Shown piece by piece: positions 1 to 10,534 of a DNA stretch of 23,855 nt (positions within the stretch are counted from its first letter, which is position 1; each line of letters opens with the position of its first letter). The stretch lies in the NCBI GenBank assembly GCA_027575765.1, contig JANBPT010000763.1:1-23855 (forward strand), given 5' to 3'. This stretch comes from Tieghemiomyces parasiticus. Its lineage: Eukaryota; Kickxellomycota; Dimargaritomycetes; Dimargaritales; Dimargaritaceae. Below the pieces are notes generated by a model, which was not told the origin of the DNA, ran no database searches, and was given only the letters and a program-made list of their open reading frames with translations. A program made the translations under genes and the position numbers.

Positions 1-1203
1 TCTCTGTGGGCCCCCAGGGCTCCCACCCACCTAACCACAAGCCCTGCTGGTCCCCCTCCCTTGCCCAAGCTGCCAGATTTCGAAATTCCCAGTACCAACT
101 CTGGCGCCAGGCCTCAGGCCTTGACAAGGCCCACACCTGGGTGGCCTACCAAGAGGCCCAGGCCTCCTTCCGTCTCCTGGTCCGCCAGCACAAGAGGGCC
201 ACCTGGCACAAGTTCTGCTCTGACCTGGAGCAGGATTTCTCCACTGCCCTGTGCAAGGTCAGCAGAATCAACCGACGACGCCAGCGCCAGGCCACCTACT
301 CCCACCCTGAGGGCCCCCAGGCAGCTGTGGATACCATGGCAGCCCAGCTCTCATCCACCTTTGAAGGTAAGTGGCTCCCTAGCAGCAGGCCCCCAGCCCC
401 CAGTCCAGCAGACACCCCCTTTTCTCCCCCCTCCTCTCTCTTCACCCCCTCCATGGTGGCTGAGGCTATAACTTGCCTCCCCAGAGCCAAGGCTCCTGGG
501 GCTGATCACATCAAGGCTGAGATGCTACGCCCCATTGCTACCCCCCTTTCTGCTCTTCTCTCTCCTCTCTTTACCTTATGTTGGTCTTGGTCTCTGACTT
601 CACCCCTGTGGAGGATGGCCCAGGTGTTCCCCATCTACAAGAAGGGGGACAGGGCTGACCCTGCCAACTATAGGCCCATTTCCCTTACCTCTGTGTTTAG
701 GAAGCTGTTTGAGTATTGTTTGGCTCCACTTCTGCACATGTACTCTCCCCCTCTTGACCCTGCCCAGGGTGGTTTTAGGCCCCAGAGGAGTGCTCTAGAT
801 CAGGCCCTCTGCCTGCATGACTTGATCAAAGAGTACTTCTTTCACCACCACCACTACCCTGTGACTGTTTTCTTGGACATCAAGGCAGCCTATGATACTG
901 TTGACCGCAGGATTATCTGGCAAGCCCTGTCCTCCACTGCCCCCCCTGCTCTTGTCTCCCTCCTTGCCCACCTCTTTGATGACATTGAAGTCTCAGTGGT
1001 TCTGTCCAACTTTTCCTCCTCCCCCTTTTCCCCCACTACAGGTGTGCTTCAGGGCTCTGTGCTCAGTCCTCACTTGTATTCTATCTACATTAACTCCCTC
1101 CCAGCTGCCCTTAGGGCTGCTGCCACCCCCACCACTCCTACTGTTCCTCTTTTCCCTGGCCCTGATTTTTGCTCTGGAGCCATCAGTTGACTACTCTATG
1201 CAA
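1..1203 (+). mobile_element. Non-LTR (LINE) retrotransposon fragment: reverse transcriptase region, 5' end off the window, 3' end lost
   Basis: One long open frame runs from the left edge to a TGA at 1188-1190 and encodes the linker and fingers/palm of a LINE reverse transcriptase, which would copy the element's RNA at a nicked target. Collinear landmarks are KAPGADH (~485-508), PIYKKGD (~632-650), NYRPISL (~667-687), GFRPQRSALDQ (~771-803), the motif A-like FLDIKAAYD with catalytic Asp (~872-898) and GVLQGSVLSPHLY (~1042-1080). The frame is stopped just before motif 5. After the TGA the same frame reads LLYAKAQRR and stops again, so the invariant aspartates of the expected YADD are absent and RT similarity ends near 1203. 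The first open codon is not a real start; the endonuclease part would lie left of the window. The basic, tryptophan-containing stretch at the N-terminal end fits the endonuclease-RT linker. Clade was not determined (Tad/I/Jockey-like is possible). It is dead as it stands. Confidence 0.88.
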
Positions 1204-1245
1204 AAGCACAAAGAAGATAGAATCTTGATTTAATTCTTAGATTTC

Positions 1246-1990
1246 TTGACCCCTCAATTAGAGTTCCCTACACATATATTCTACAGCAGGATCTGCCATT
1301 CTATTAATACCTGCTTTATCTACTATATTCTCTGACCTCCCTCTAAATGATTACACTGATCACTTGCCCACATACTACTACCATATTTAAACATTTACAT
1401 ATATCACCGCAGCAATCTACTTCAATTTGAACTGCTTCACATCATTTCTGGGCCGTGCACTAATCCCACTAACCTTCCACAAAATCTAATAACTTTGCTA
1501 ACTGGCATACTAAATCCTTAGGCAGCCAATATTAACATGTGTATAAAGTCTAAAAGTTAGACGGGGTCGATCTCCTCACTCCTATATGAATAAGTCAGCT
1601 TCTGCAGCACCAATAAATCAGTTCTATTCCGCCAACTTGTGGGATTGTTTCATATCTCCCGGACTAATGGTATAGGTGTTTTGGGCCCCCCTGCCACATA
1701 TTTCAATATTGAGGGAGCATCTGATGTTGCAAAATTTAATTTTTTTTGTATTGGACCCACACTAATTTTACTAACTTATAATGTAGCAATTATCTGGTGG
1801 ATTATAGTATTCCAGACCCTAGCCTTTCACCAAGGCTACTTCTTAATTGTGTCACTATGTTATTATATTTTCTTGATAGTGCATAGCACTCCCCACCTTG
1901 GGCAGCATTCCACCTTATCAGTAAACCTTCCCCACCTGTCTACTTGTCCAGTTAATCCCAGACCCTATTTGTAGGCATCACATTTATGAT
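1246..1990 (+). pseudogene. Possible relic of an OPT-type oligopeptide transporter gene (tentative)
   Basis: No intact frame exists, but short segments in shifting frames appear in the same order as in OPT-family membrane transporters. These are a hydrophobic stretch followed by LNDYTD (~1345-1362), TFTYITAA (~1391-1414), FLGRALIP (~1446-1470), DGVDLLTP (~1562-1585), FYSANLWDCFISPG (~1622-1663), and VLGPPATYFNI then FNFFCIGPTLIL (~1678-1776). In OPT proteins the corresponding landmarks are a GLN..TE segment, K(T)YGYITMAQAL, KLGHYMKIPP, DGFTCP, an F..AS.IWG.IGP segment, an FGPG..Y segment and an FFLIG membrane span. Several stops and frameshifts separate the pieces. The longest open stretch (1639-1974) is hydrophobic. 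The match was made by eye and each piece is weak, so chance resemblance in AT-rich DNA is a real alternative. A translated search would settle it. Confidence 0.33.
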
Positions 1991-2250
1991 TGTCTTTACA
2001 ATATATCCAATAACAGCTGTGCATGGCATAGATAATGACTTCCAACTAACCACCTTGCAAGAGCAAGATACAACCTTTATAGTACATACTTTTCACTAAT
2101 CATCTTCTTGCCACTCCAGCTTTATACAATGTTATTGTTTGATAACCAAATATTACTAAAACAGATAAATTACTCCAAAACTACATGATCATGGTTACAG
2201 CCTAATAAATTCTTATAAGTGACTCAAGGGATATTGAAAGGCATGGGCTT

Positions 2251-2285
2251 TTTACCAAATTAGGCCATGGACCAATAATCTAAAG
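2251..2285 (+). repeat. Candidate left terminal inverted repeat of the mariner relic
   Basis: Reading inward, this stretch (TTTACC..CCATGG..AATAATCT) resembles the inward reading of 3600-3561 on the other strand (TTTAAACC..CCATGG..AATAACCT). CCATGG is itself palindromic, which inflates the match. Position, orientation and the ~1.35-kb spacing fit a mariner, but similarity is imperfect. Confidence 0.25.
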
Positions 2286-3560
2286 CTCTTTTGTAAGTAT
2301 AGATGGCCCATAAAGTCTACATTGCCCACAACTAAAGATAATGGTTATTTAAAACAATGGCCTTTTTTATATCATTTGGCAAATCATTTTTATATAGCTA
2401 TCAATGCAGGATATAAAGTAGTCCCTTGGCTAGAGTTTGCCCAGCTCCAACTGCCAGGTGCTAACTGCCCCTAGTATTGTGAACTTTATACTGTTCAACT
2501 GCCATATGGCATCCCTGAACAGCCAAATGTTATAAGGGGGGGTATGCCAAAACTGTAGAGTGGGGCTAGAGAAGGGTTGCTTCCTTTTCCAGTGACGTAG
2601 GTCTGGGTGGTGGTTGGGTGATGTGGTGGTGCATTGTAGTGGTAGAATCATGGGGAGGGGGTGATGGCCTAAACTTCTATGTATCTTTGCCCAAGCCTGA
2701 AGCATGGATTCCAACCCACACTTGATGTGATGGTTAGCAGAGATCTTGATGCCAAAGGGGGGTGGGTTAATGCATAGGTGTAACAGGCCAAGGCTGGTAA
2801 AGAAAACTGGCAGCATAGCCTTGGGTATGGCACAGTCCTGGTAGGCCTGGGTTGGGACAAGGTCCCTTTCAGGACACCACTACTGGTAATTGTAGCCAGC
2901 AGGTAGATCATAAAGGTACACTCATCACTTGTGACAATGGAGTCCAGCAGTATAGTCACTGGCCCTGTCAAACTCCTCCAGGAACTTGGTGGCAAAATGT
3001 ACTCACTGGTGGTGTTGGTCATTGGTGAGATTGTGGGGATCTTGGGGTTAAAACAGCTACACGGCCCCAGAACCCTGTGAAAAACATTGTGGATGGCACT
3101 AAGGCAAATGTGGCAGACATGGGCAAGCTGTTCATTAATTAGACGACTGTCTTTCACCAATGGTTCCAGGACTGCAGTTCTACAAAGTTTGACAGTGGTA
3201 TCCAACAGGCAGCCAGCCCAATGTTCATCTTTAAAGAAGCAGTGAACCTGTGTAAAATGAAGCCAGCTATTTGTTGATGGTAATGAGGTAAGGGGAAGCC
3301 AAACTCTGTCTGATGGTTAATTTAGATAAATTATATTCTGCCTTGCAGCCCTCAGAATAAAAATGATGAATGAGGACCCACACATCATAGTTGGAAAAAA
3401 TTGGGGAGGGATGAGGGATGGGGCATCCAAAGTAACCATGATGAAAATATAGAATAGTAAGCTGTGAGGAGAATAGTGGTACAACTCCCAAATGGGTTAT
3501 ACCATTTGATTCCCTGCCTGAGGTACCCCTAAGTGGCATTTAGGGTGTTAATGTTTAAAA

Positions 3561-3600
3561 CCTCAGGTTATTCTTGCCATGGGAGGTTTAAACCACTTAT
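3561..3600 (-). repeat. Candidate right terminal inverted repeat of the mariner relic
   Basis: Partner of the stretch at 2251-2285. It lies about 190 bp outside the first recognisable transposase residues and is followed on the outside by TATATA, which could contain the TA target duplication. The repeat is degenerate. Confidence 0.25.
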
Positions 3601-3912
3601 ATATAGATATCAAGAGTATTCCATTTTTCTACATTTGATGACTTTTTGTTTTATGTAACCCCTAATGTTAGTGGCCGTCTGCCTCATTGCACTCTTGGTT
3701 AACCTGGGCCAATTTGGTATTGTCCACCACAAACTCGGAGCTACTCTATTATTATTATTATTTTTTAATTTCACCAATAGCAGGCGCAATGGATAAGAGC
3801 GAAAGGGCAGCTGGAGTACCGTGACATTAGTAGACGATGCAAGTGAATGACGTGTATGGGGTATACTTGGCATTTCTTTTACTCCTTAAGCTGGACTACA
3901 TTTCCCATTCTC
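3601..3912. other. Boundary between the CpG-poor repeat block and the reductase gene
   Basis: No gene is recognised. CpG dinucleotides become ordinary again from about 3670 onward. The stretch ends at the reductase start and probably contains its promoter and leader, but I see no clear TATA box. An ATT triplet run lies at 3747-3763. Confidence 0.4.
3747..3763. repeat. ATT trinucleotide microsatellite
   Basis: Five consecutive TAT/ATT units followed by a T run, about 150 bp upstream of the reductase start codon. Confidence 0.8.
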
Positions 3913-5663
<1,751 letters not shown>

Positions 5664-6135
5664 CTTCCCCCGCCACCTCACGTCTCGGCTGGTTTAACAA
5701 GATACATACAAATATGATCCGCTCAATAAATCGGCCGCCCCAACTCAAGCTGATCTCTACCCTGCCGTCGTGGATTCATTACGCGTACCTAGGACACCAG
5801 TACAGTCGGATGCGAGTTTCATTCGTGTATGTGTGCCAAGCGTACGAGCGGGCGATAAGAATGGGCGGTAAAAGGACGATATTATGAGGGAAAAAAAGAA
5901 AGGTAGCACGGGAGAGATAAGAGGGGTGAGAAGGGGGGAGGGAGGGTAAGGAGGAGCGGAATGAGCAGAGAGTGAAAACCAGCCCGTACCTACTACGAAG
6001 TAGAAGAAAACTCAAGTTAAACAGCAACGTAATTTCTGTGGGACGGACCGCGCTGGCAGGTATGCGTATATGCATCAGATCGAATGGCAGTCGTTTAGAA
6101 CACCCCGGCAGAGGGTCCACACGCCTTACGGCCCA
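5664..6135. other. Convergent intergenic region (reductase / ORM) with a G-quadruplex motif
   Basis: These 472 bp separate two genes that point at each other, so both 3' ends lie here. An AATAAA serves the plus-strand gene. No canonical signal for the minus-strand gene was seen. From ~5880 to 5960 the plus strand is strongly purine-rich and contains four G-runs at 5923-5946 (GGGG, GGGGGG, GGG, GGG with loops of 6, 1 and 1). No further gene is recognised. Confidence 0.6.
5725..5730 (+). terminator. Poly(A) signal AATAAA of the reductase gene
   Basis: A consensus AATAAA hexamer 62 bp after the reductase stop codon, on the coding strand. Cleavage would be expected a few tens of bases downstream. 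Confidence 0.55.
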
Positions 6136-7377
6136 TCAGTGGTTTCCGTTGCTGTGGCTGGTGGCATCGTCCTCTTCGCCGTCGCCGGCGACAAAGTTGA
6201 TGCCAAAGAGCCGCACCCGGTGCATCAGGGGTAGCTTGGCGATCAAAATGACGAGTAGGCCGGCAATGTTGATCCAGAACGTGAACACGTCGTAGTGCGT
6301 GTAGTGGGTGCTCAGAAGAAACCTAGTGAGGGTGTCGGGGCGGGCCGGGTTAAAGCAAGTGGGTGTAGGTGTGAGATAAGTGGTGGAATAGAGTTGGAAA
6401 TATATCCCGGATAACATTGCGGACCGGCACCACCACGCGGGGGGCCGCGCCGCCGCCTTCTCCATCTGACCCCACACTTACAGAAAAATCGGGAGGACAG
6501 TCAGGAACTTCTTGGTGGGTGTAAACTGGGCGCCCTGGTCAATCTGCTCCCACATCGTTAGCCCGTCATAGGCGCCCTGGTCCACCTCGAAGGGGGTTCC
6601 GATCATGGCATGAAACATGATGTACTGACTCTGATATGTGGATCATTGAGACACAGGTGGGGGAGAGGGTCGTTGGCCGCTCGATAAGGCGCGGTTAGTC
6701 GGTGCTGCCACCACCAACTAGAGTGTAAGCTGAAAAGTACCAGGTCAACAATGAGTTGAAGTTCAGATCACTTACAATATTGTACACCCAGTTTGTGAGC
6801 GTCCAACTGGTTTCCGTAGATATCCACGGAATAATCCCGAAGATGTACTTCAGAAACATGATGTAGATGATGTGCGCTACCCAGGCACCTTCACGGTGTT
6901 CAACATGGCAGCGGAGTGTGGGGGCGAGGGTAGTGTAATTAGTGGTGTATCCAGGGAAACACAAGAATTGCCGAGTAGGTGCAACGCGAGGTGGAGGAGG
7001 AGGTGGGGGAGGAAGGGAGTGCGGGTTGGGTTATGGGTTAAACATAGGGAGCGGATGAGTTAGTCACCGGCGGACGAGTACGACGGCAGGTTCAATGGCC
7101 GCCCGAAAGAAACTGTCTCCCCCCTATGAAGGGCGTCCCAAAACCCTTGAGGGGTTGAGATAATAGAATGGAGGGCGACCACTTCGTCGTAGTACTTCAG
7201 GGCCAGCTGCTGTCAAAGACTGACCACCATCGCCAAACAAGTACCTCGACTGTTGACCCATTGCGAGTTAGGGTTGATTTGGGTATGGCCCACTTGCATG
7301 GTGTTGGGCACCTTGGCGGCCAGATTGGACATTCGGCGCTTCATGGTCGTCACTGATGACGACGATGCGGGAGCCAT
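6136..7377 (-). CDS. ORM/ORMDL family protein, ceramide-sensing negative regulator of serine palmitoyltransferase
   Basis: Orm proteins sit in the ER membrane and inhibit serine palmitoyltransferase, the entry enzyme of sphingolipid synthesis. Proposed exons on the minus strand are 7377-7245, 6888-6776, 6630-6482 and 6322-6136, giving 193 residues with all junctions in frame and GT-AG introns. Family landmarks are INPNSQWVNSRGAW (residues 34-47), TETSWTLTNWVYNI (~69-82), GTPFEVDQGAYDGLTMWEQI (~92-111), FTPTKKFLTVLPIF, STHYTHYD and HRVRLFGIN near the C-terminus. Four hydrophobic segments fit the known four-span fold. Asn37 falls at the position of human ORMDL3 Asn13, which binds ceramide. The 30-residue N-terminal extension has a Ser cluster (5-8) and KRRMS, a basophilic-kinase-like site, recalling the Ypk-regulated N-termini of yeast Orm proteins. 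The acidic C-terminal tail (~GDGEEDD) is not conserved in the human proteins. The start was chosen as the first ATG of the open frame, in GCCATGG context. Confidence 0.94.
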
Positions 7378-7630
7378 GGCGACGAATTGGTTTTGTAGGA
7401 GTGGGTACGAAGGGTTTCCAGAGATGCCTTTCGTAAGGCGAAGAGGGTTTCCGAGCAAACGGGGGGTGGGGCAAGGGTAAGAGATGGAAAGTGTGGATGG
7501 GTGAGAAATTGGCCAGGTTCGGCAATGGGATGGTGTCCTATGATGTATGTATAAAAAAGGAGGGATTGGGCGATAAAGGAGAGCTGAGGTAGGTAGACCC
7601 GAGACATTCACACCCAGCGCCGGATAGATT

Positions 7631-7649
7631 GGGAGGGGGGGAGGGAGGG
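7631..7649 (+). other. Canonical G-quadruplex motif upstream of ORM
   Basis: Four G-runs (3, 7, 3 and 3) separated by single A residues, on the strand opposite the ORM sense strand. Single-base loops are the arrangement most favourable for a parallel quadruplex. Confidence 0.7.
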
Positions 7650-7659
7650 AGACCCACTG

Positions 7660-7665
7660 CACGTG
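7660..7665 (-). promoter_or_regulatory. E-box CACGTG upstream of ORM
   Basis: A perfect CACGTG followed by GG on the plus strand, 283 bp before the ORM start codon and 11 bp from the quadruplex motif. The hexamer is bound by bHLH factors such as Cbf1, Pho4 and USF relatives. A single site can occur by chance. Confidence 0.3.
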
Positions 7666-9154
7666 GATAAGGATGGGAAGCAAATGGACGGGCGTCACGT
7701 CCCGATGAGGCAAAGGCGGTCCAGATGGAGGAAAGGCAGAAGTGATGGCGGAAGGTGCTGAGGTGACGGCCAATTACGAGTTGGGAGGTGTGATTGGGAA
7801 ACGGAACATGGCTTTGTAAAGCGACGCTGCAGAGTGAGCGAACGACAGAGTGGAGTTGGCGCCCAATATTCATTGGGGCGATGATGGGTAAGAGGGGAGG
7901 TCTACCTGTCCGATGCCCTTGCGGTATGCGGAGTGACCGGAGGGGTCAAGACGGTGGATGGAAAGGGGCGGGAGGATGTAGGAAGGCCTTGTGCATAAGG
8001 GGGCTGCCATTGTGGAGTTTGAAGCCCCAGAGCCTTCTTCTCCCATGAAATGTGCTTACGTATACCACACTGCGGCACCGGATGGGGAAGAGGGGAGGAG
8101 AGGCCAGAAGCGATATTTGTTTTTTAGAAAGCTTAACGGGGCGACCCACAAGCCATTGGGTAAGTGTGCCCATAAAGTTTTGCCAGAGGGTGGGCGGGGC
8201 CAGTCGAAGGTGAAACCAATAGTTGGGGGCTTGGTGGGCCGCTCCTGTCGGCGGCGAGCGTCGGAAATCAAGACGAATATGAAACGAATATCCAATGGAC
8301 TCCAATCTTGGGGCAGACCGTTATGGTTGGGACCGCATTCTTGTCCCCGAGTACGGAGCTGCCTTTAATCGAATGGTGGATTAGGCACCCTGGAGGCGCT
8401 ATCGCCCACTACGTTACCTACCAGTACCCCTACCCCTCCGTCTAGGCCATTTCCTCCGCATCTGATCGGGCAGACAAGACACGTCAGCAGGGAGCCATCC
8501 GCTCTCAGTGTACACAATCGACAGGAAAGCTTCCGTGGAGCGAAACTACATCCCCCGTAGCATCCTTGCGGGAGCCAACCCACGGCCTAATGACTCAACA
8601 GCGAAGACGGGAGGTGGGCCGACACAAAGCCCCCATAATCCACACAAGTTACTGAAGCCCTGGGTGAGGGATGAACAAATTTAATTATGAACTGGTCTGC
8701 CACCACCCCCAAGTTACCATATTCCCTCCGTTGGCTTATCATGCTTGGGCATAGGGCGTTATAGCTCCCGTTGATAAAGGGGAATAAGTTAAAGCGAAGA
8801 CTGGTGAGGGAAACTCGCGCTCGTGAAACATGTAATCGGTGAGATGACTACAAGCCAAGAAGTCGTAAACAAGCCAATACTCGAATTTCCGACTCCCTCT
8901 TCACCGTTCAGATAATTTGAATATTAAATCTGTGCAGAAGTAGTAAAATATGGTGATAAATGTGGGGCGCAATATACCAAAGGATGCGTGGTGCGATATA
9001 AACGTAAGGATGCGAGAGTCAAGGTGGGGAGGAGGGAAGAGCCTCCGGCTGAAAGAAAGGATCGGGCTCTGATGCGCCCTTGCAGGTGCCCGATATATTT
9101 TCTTTTCAGGGTGAAAGAGGAAACATTGATGAGAGGGTCAAGCTGGTGGCCATT

Positions 9155-10534
9155 TCACTGAGGCGGGTTCGTATACATGTAGGAGGTGGTCACGGGTGGC
9201 GGGTGGGCAGAGCCGTGAAGCGTTGACCGTGAGTCGCTGGGTAGGTGGTCGGGCCAGACCGCGCGCGCCGGTGGGGCGGTGTAGGTTGCGGCGGCGCTGG
9301 TCGGTGGTCCCTGGGCAGCGCCCGCGGAACCACAGGATTTATGGTACAGATGAGAAGGGTGGTGGGCGCCAGAGGTCGCTGGGGCCGCATGCGTCTGGCC
9401 TGCCAGCTGCGACGAAGGGTGTCCGTGATGGTGATGGTGCCGGTGGTCAAAAAGGTTATGGATCATGGTACTAAGACTGGAGGTGTGTCGGTGTCCGGCG
9501 GCCCCGTGGTCGTCGCCCTGCCGGACCTCGTGGGGTAGCGGCCGACGGCCTGACGATGCGCGCGGGTCTTCCACGGATGGCGGCGTACGCGGTGGCGTGG
9601 GGGTAGGAACGGTAGAGGTGCCGTGCGAGCCACTGGCCGAGACCATTTGCAGCACAGGTTTGGTGGGGCCGGCCGCCAGGGGTGCCATCTGGCCCACCGA
9701 GGGGTGGTAGTGAGGGGCGCCATGGTAAGCCGCGTGTGTAGCGTGGGTCGGTGTGACCGGAGTGACCAAGGCCGAGGGCACAATGTTGGGGAATTTGGCG
9801 TGCGGTGGTTGCACTACGAGGCCCGGGGTGGCCACCCGCGTGGATGGCGTGGCCATCATGGACACGTCGGACGGATAGGCTGTGCTCCCGGCGGTGCTGG
9901 GGGACGGCGGGGTGTGGATTCGCAGCTGGCTGGTAGGGTACGTCGCGTACAGGTTGGGCAGGCCACGACGCGCAATCAGGTCGGCCGTCTCCTGAAGCTC
10001 TTCGGGGGTAACGTACAGCTCGAAGCCCAGCAATCGGAGAAACTCGAGCTCGAGAACGTTGAGCTCATCCACGTGCACGCCACCGACCCGGGCATACCGT
10101 GAATTGGTGTAGAACAGATCCGAGAAGTACTTGGACCCGCAGGCAATACCGGCGATGATGAGCCGGTGCACACTGTAGGGGTCCACCGAGAAGGCGGTCC
10201 GACTCTGACGGCACTTGTCCGCGATCCGCCGAAAGTAGATAAATAGGGCCACAAAACACTCGTTGGGACATGGACAGTATTTGAGGATGCGACAGAGATA
10301 GGCATGTAGGTCGATGGACGGCACCCCGCGCGAATGGAAGAGGGTAAGCATCTGGCCCGACTGCTTAGGGTCGTGCTGGCGGTTGAAAAGACAATACAGG
10401 TTGTATTCCTTGTAGTGCATGGATTGGGTGTTGGTCACGTCGTTCTCGGTAACCAGGTGCTGCATGCAGTCGGCGACGTATTTTATGGTGTCTTTCGGGG
10501 CAGACTTCGCCACATTGAGCGGACCAGGTTCCAT
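9155..10534 (-). CDS. PHO80/PCL-type cyclin (CDK regulatory subunit)
   Basis: This is a predicted partner of a Pho85-like cyclin-dependent kinase; such pairs act in phosphate signalling, glycogen control or the cell cycle. A single uninterrupted frame of 459 residues starts at the ATG at 10534 in a CACCATGG context. The open frame continues 13 codons further upstream without an ATG. The cyclin domain covers about residues 14-185. Its landmarks are LTLFHSRGVPSIDLHAYL, ALFIYFRRI, SVHRLIIAG, and the subfamily signature NSRYARVGGVHVDELNVLE followed by FLRLLGFELYV (~141-172). Compared with yeast Pho80 there are about 25 extra residues between the first helix and LTLFHSR. The C-terminal ~270 residues are low-complexity, rich in Pro, Thr, Ser and His, with a HRHHHHHGH run near residue 365 and no recognised domain. 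It is intronless, unlike the other three genes here. Which PCL subgroup it belongs to is not resolved, so a phosphate role is inference. Confidence 0.93.
   Translation of the reverse strand: MEPGPLNVAKSAPKDTIKYVADCMQHLVTENDVTNTQSMHYKEYNLYCLFNRQHDPKQSGQMLTLFHSRGVPSIDLHAYLCRILKYCPCPNECFVALFIYFRRIADKCRQSRTAFSVDPYSVHRLIIAGIACGSKYFSDLFYTNSRYARVGGVHVDELNVLELEFLRLLGFELYVTPEELQETADLIARRGLPNLYATYPTSQLRIHTPPSPSTAGSTAYPSDVSMMATPSTRVATPGLVVQPPHAKFPNIVPSALVTPVTPTHATHAAYHGAPHYHPSVGQMAPLAAGPTKPVLQMVSASGSHGTSTVPTPTPPRTPPSVEDPRASSGRRPLPHEVRQGDDHGAAGHRHTSSLSTMIHNLFDHRHHHHHGHPSSQLAGQTHAAPATSGAHHPSHLYHKSCGSAGAAQGPPTSAAATYTAPPARAVWPDHLPSDSRSTLHGSAHPPPVTTSYMYTNPPQ

Larger units (their letters stand above)
2251..3600 (-). 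mobile_element. Decayed mariner (Tc1/mariner superfamily) DNA transposon
   Basis: Minus-strand segments in several frames line up end to end with a mariner transposase, the enzyme that cuts the element out at TA sites. From the 5' end there is an N-terminal helix-turn-helix-like piece (VLIHHFYSEGCKA, ~3410-3345), a KDEHWAGCLLDTTV piece like the D.RSGRP linker (~3240-3190), a second helix-turn-helix-like piece (RLINEQLAHVC..AIHNVFHRVLG, ~3150-3065), the first catalytic Asp in LDSIVTSDECTF (~2945-2915), DSTTTMHHHIT like the HDNARPHTA motif (~2655-2620), and HTPPYN..WLF (~2545-2517). The PDLAP(S/C)D segment normally between the last two blocks is missing, so the third catalytic residue is deleted. 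Multiple frameshifts and stops make this inactive. The span, about 1.35 kb between candidate terminal repeats, fits a full-length mariner. The block is nearly free of CpG. Confidence 0.68.
7378..9154. other. ORM upstream region and cyclin downstream region; no gene recognised
   Basis: This stretch lies between the ORM start and the cyclin stop, both minus-strand genes. The plus strand is purine-rich from 7.4 to about 8.3 kb, so it is pyrimidine-rich on the ORM sense strand, as common in fungal promoters and leaders. A G-quadruplex motif (7631-7649) and a CACGTG E-box (7660-7665) lie about 250-285 bp upstream of the ORM start. The open frames here have no family similarity I recognise and overlap one another on both strands. 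Bases ~8600-9150 are more AT-rich and presumably hold the cyclin 3' UTR. Confidence 0.5.

Noticed and set aside
1246..2000. Mitochondrial DNA insertion (NUMT)
   Set aside because: AT-richness and hydrophobic open frames suggested cytochrome b or a cox gene, but no mitochondrial protein motif could be lined up. The OPT-like order fits better, though weakly.
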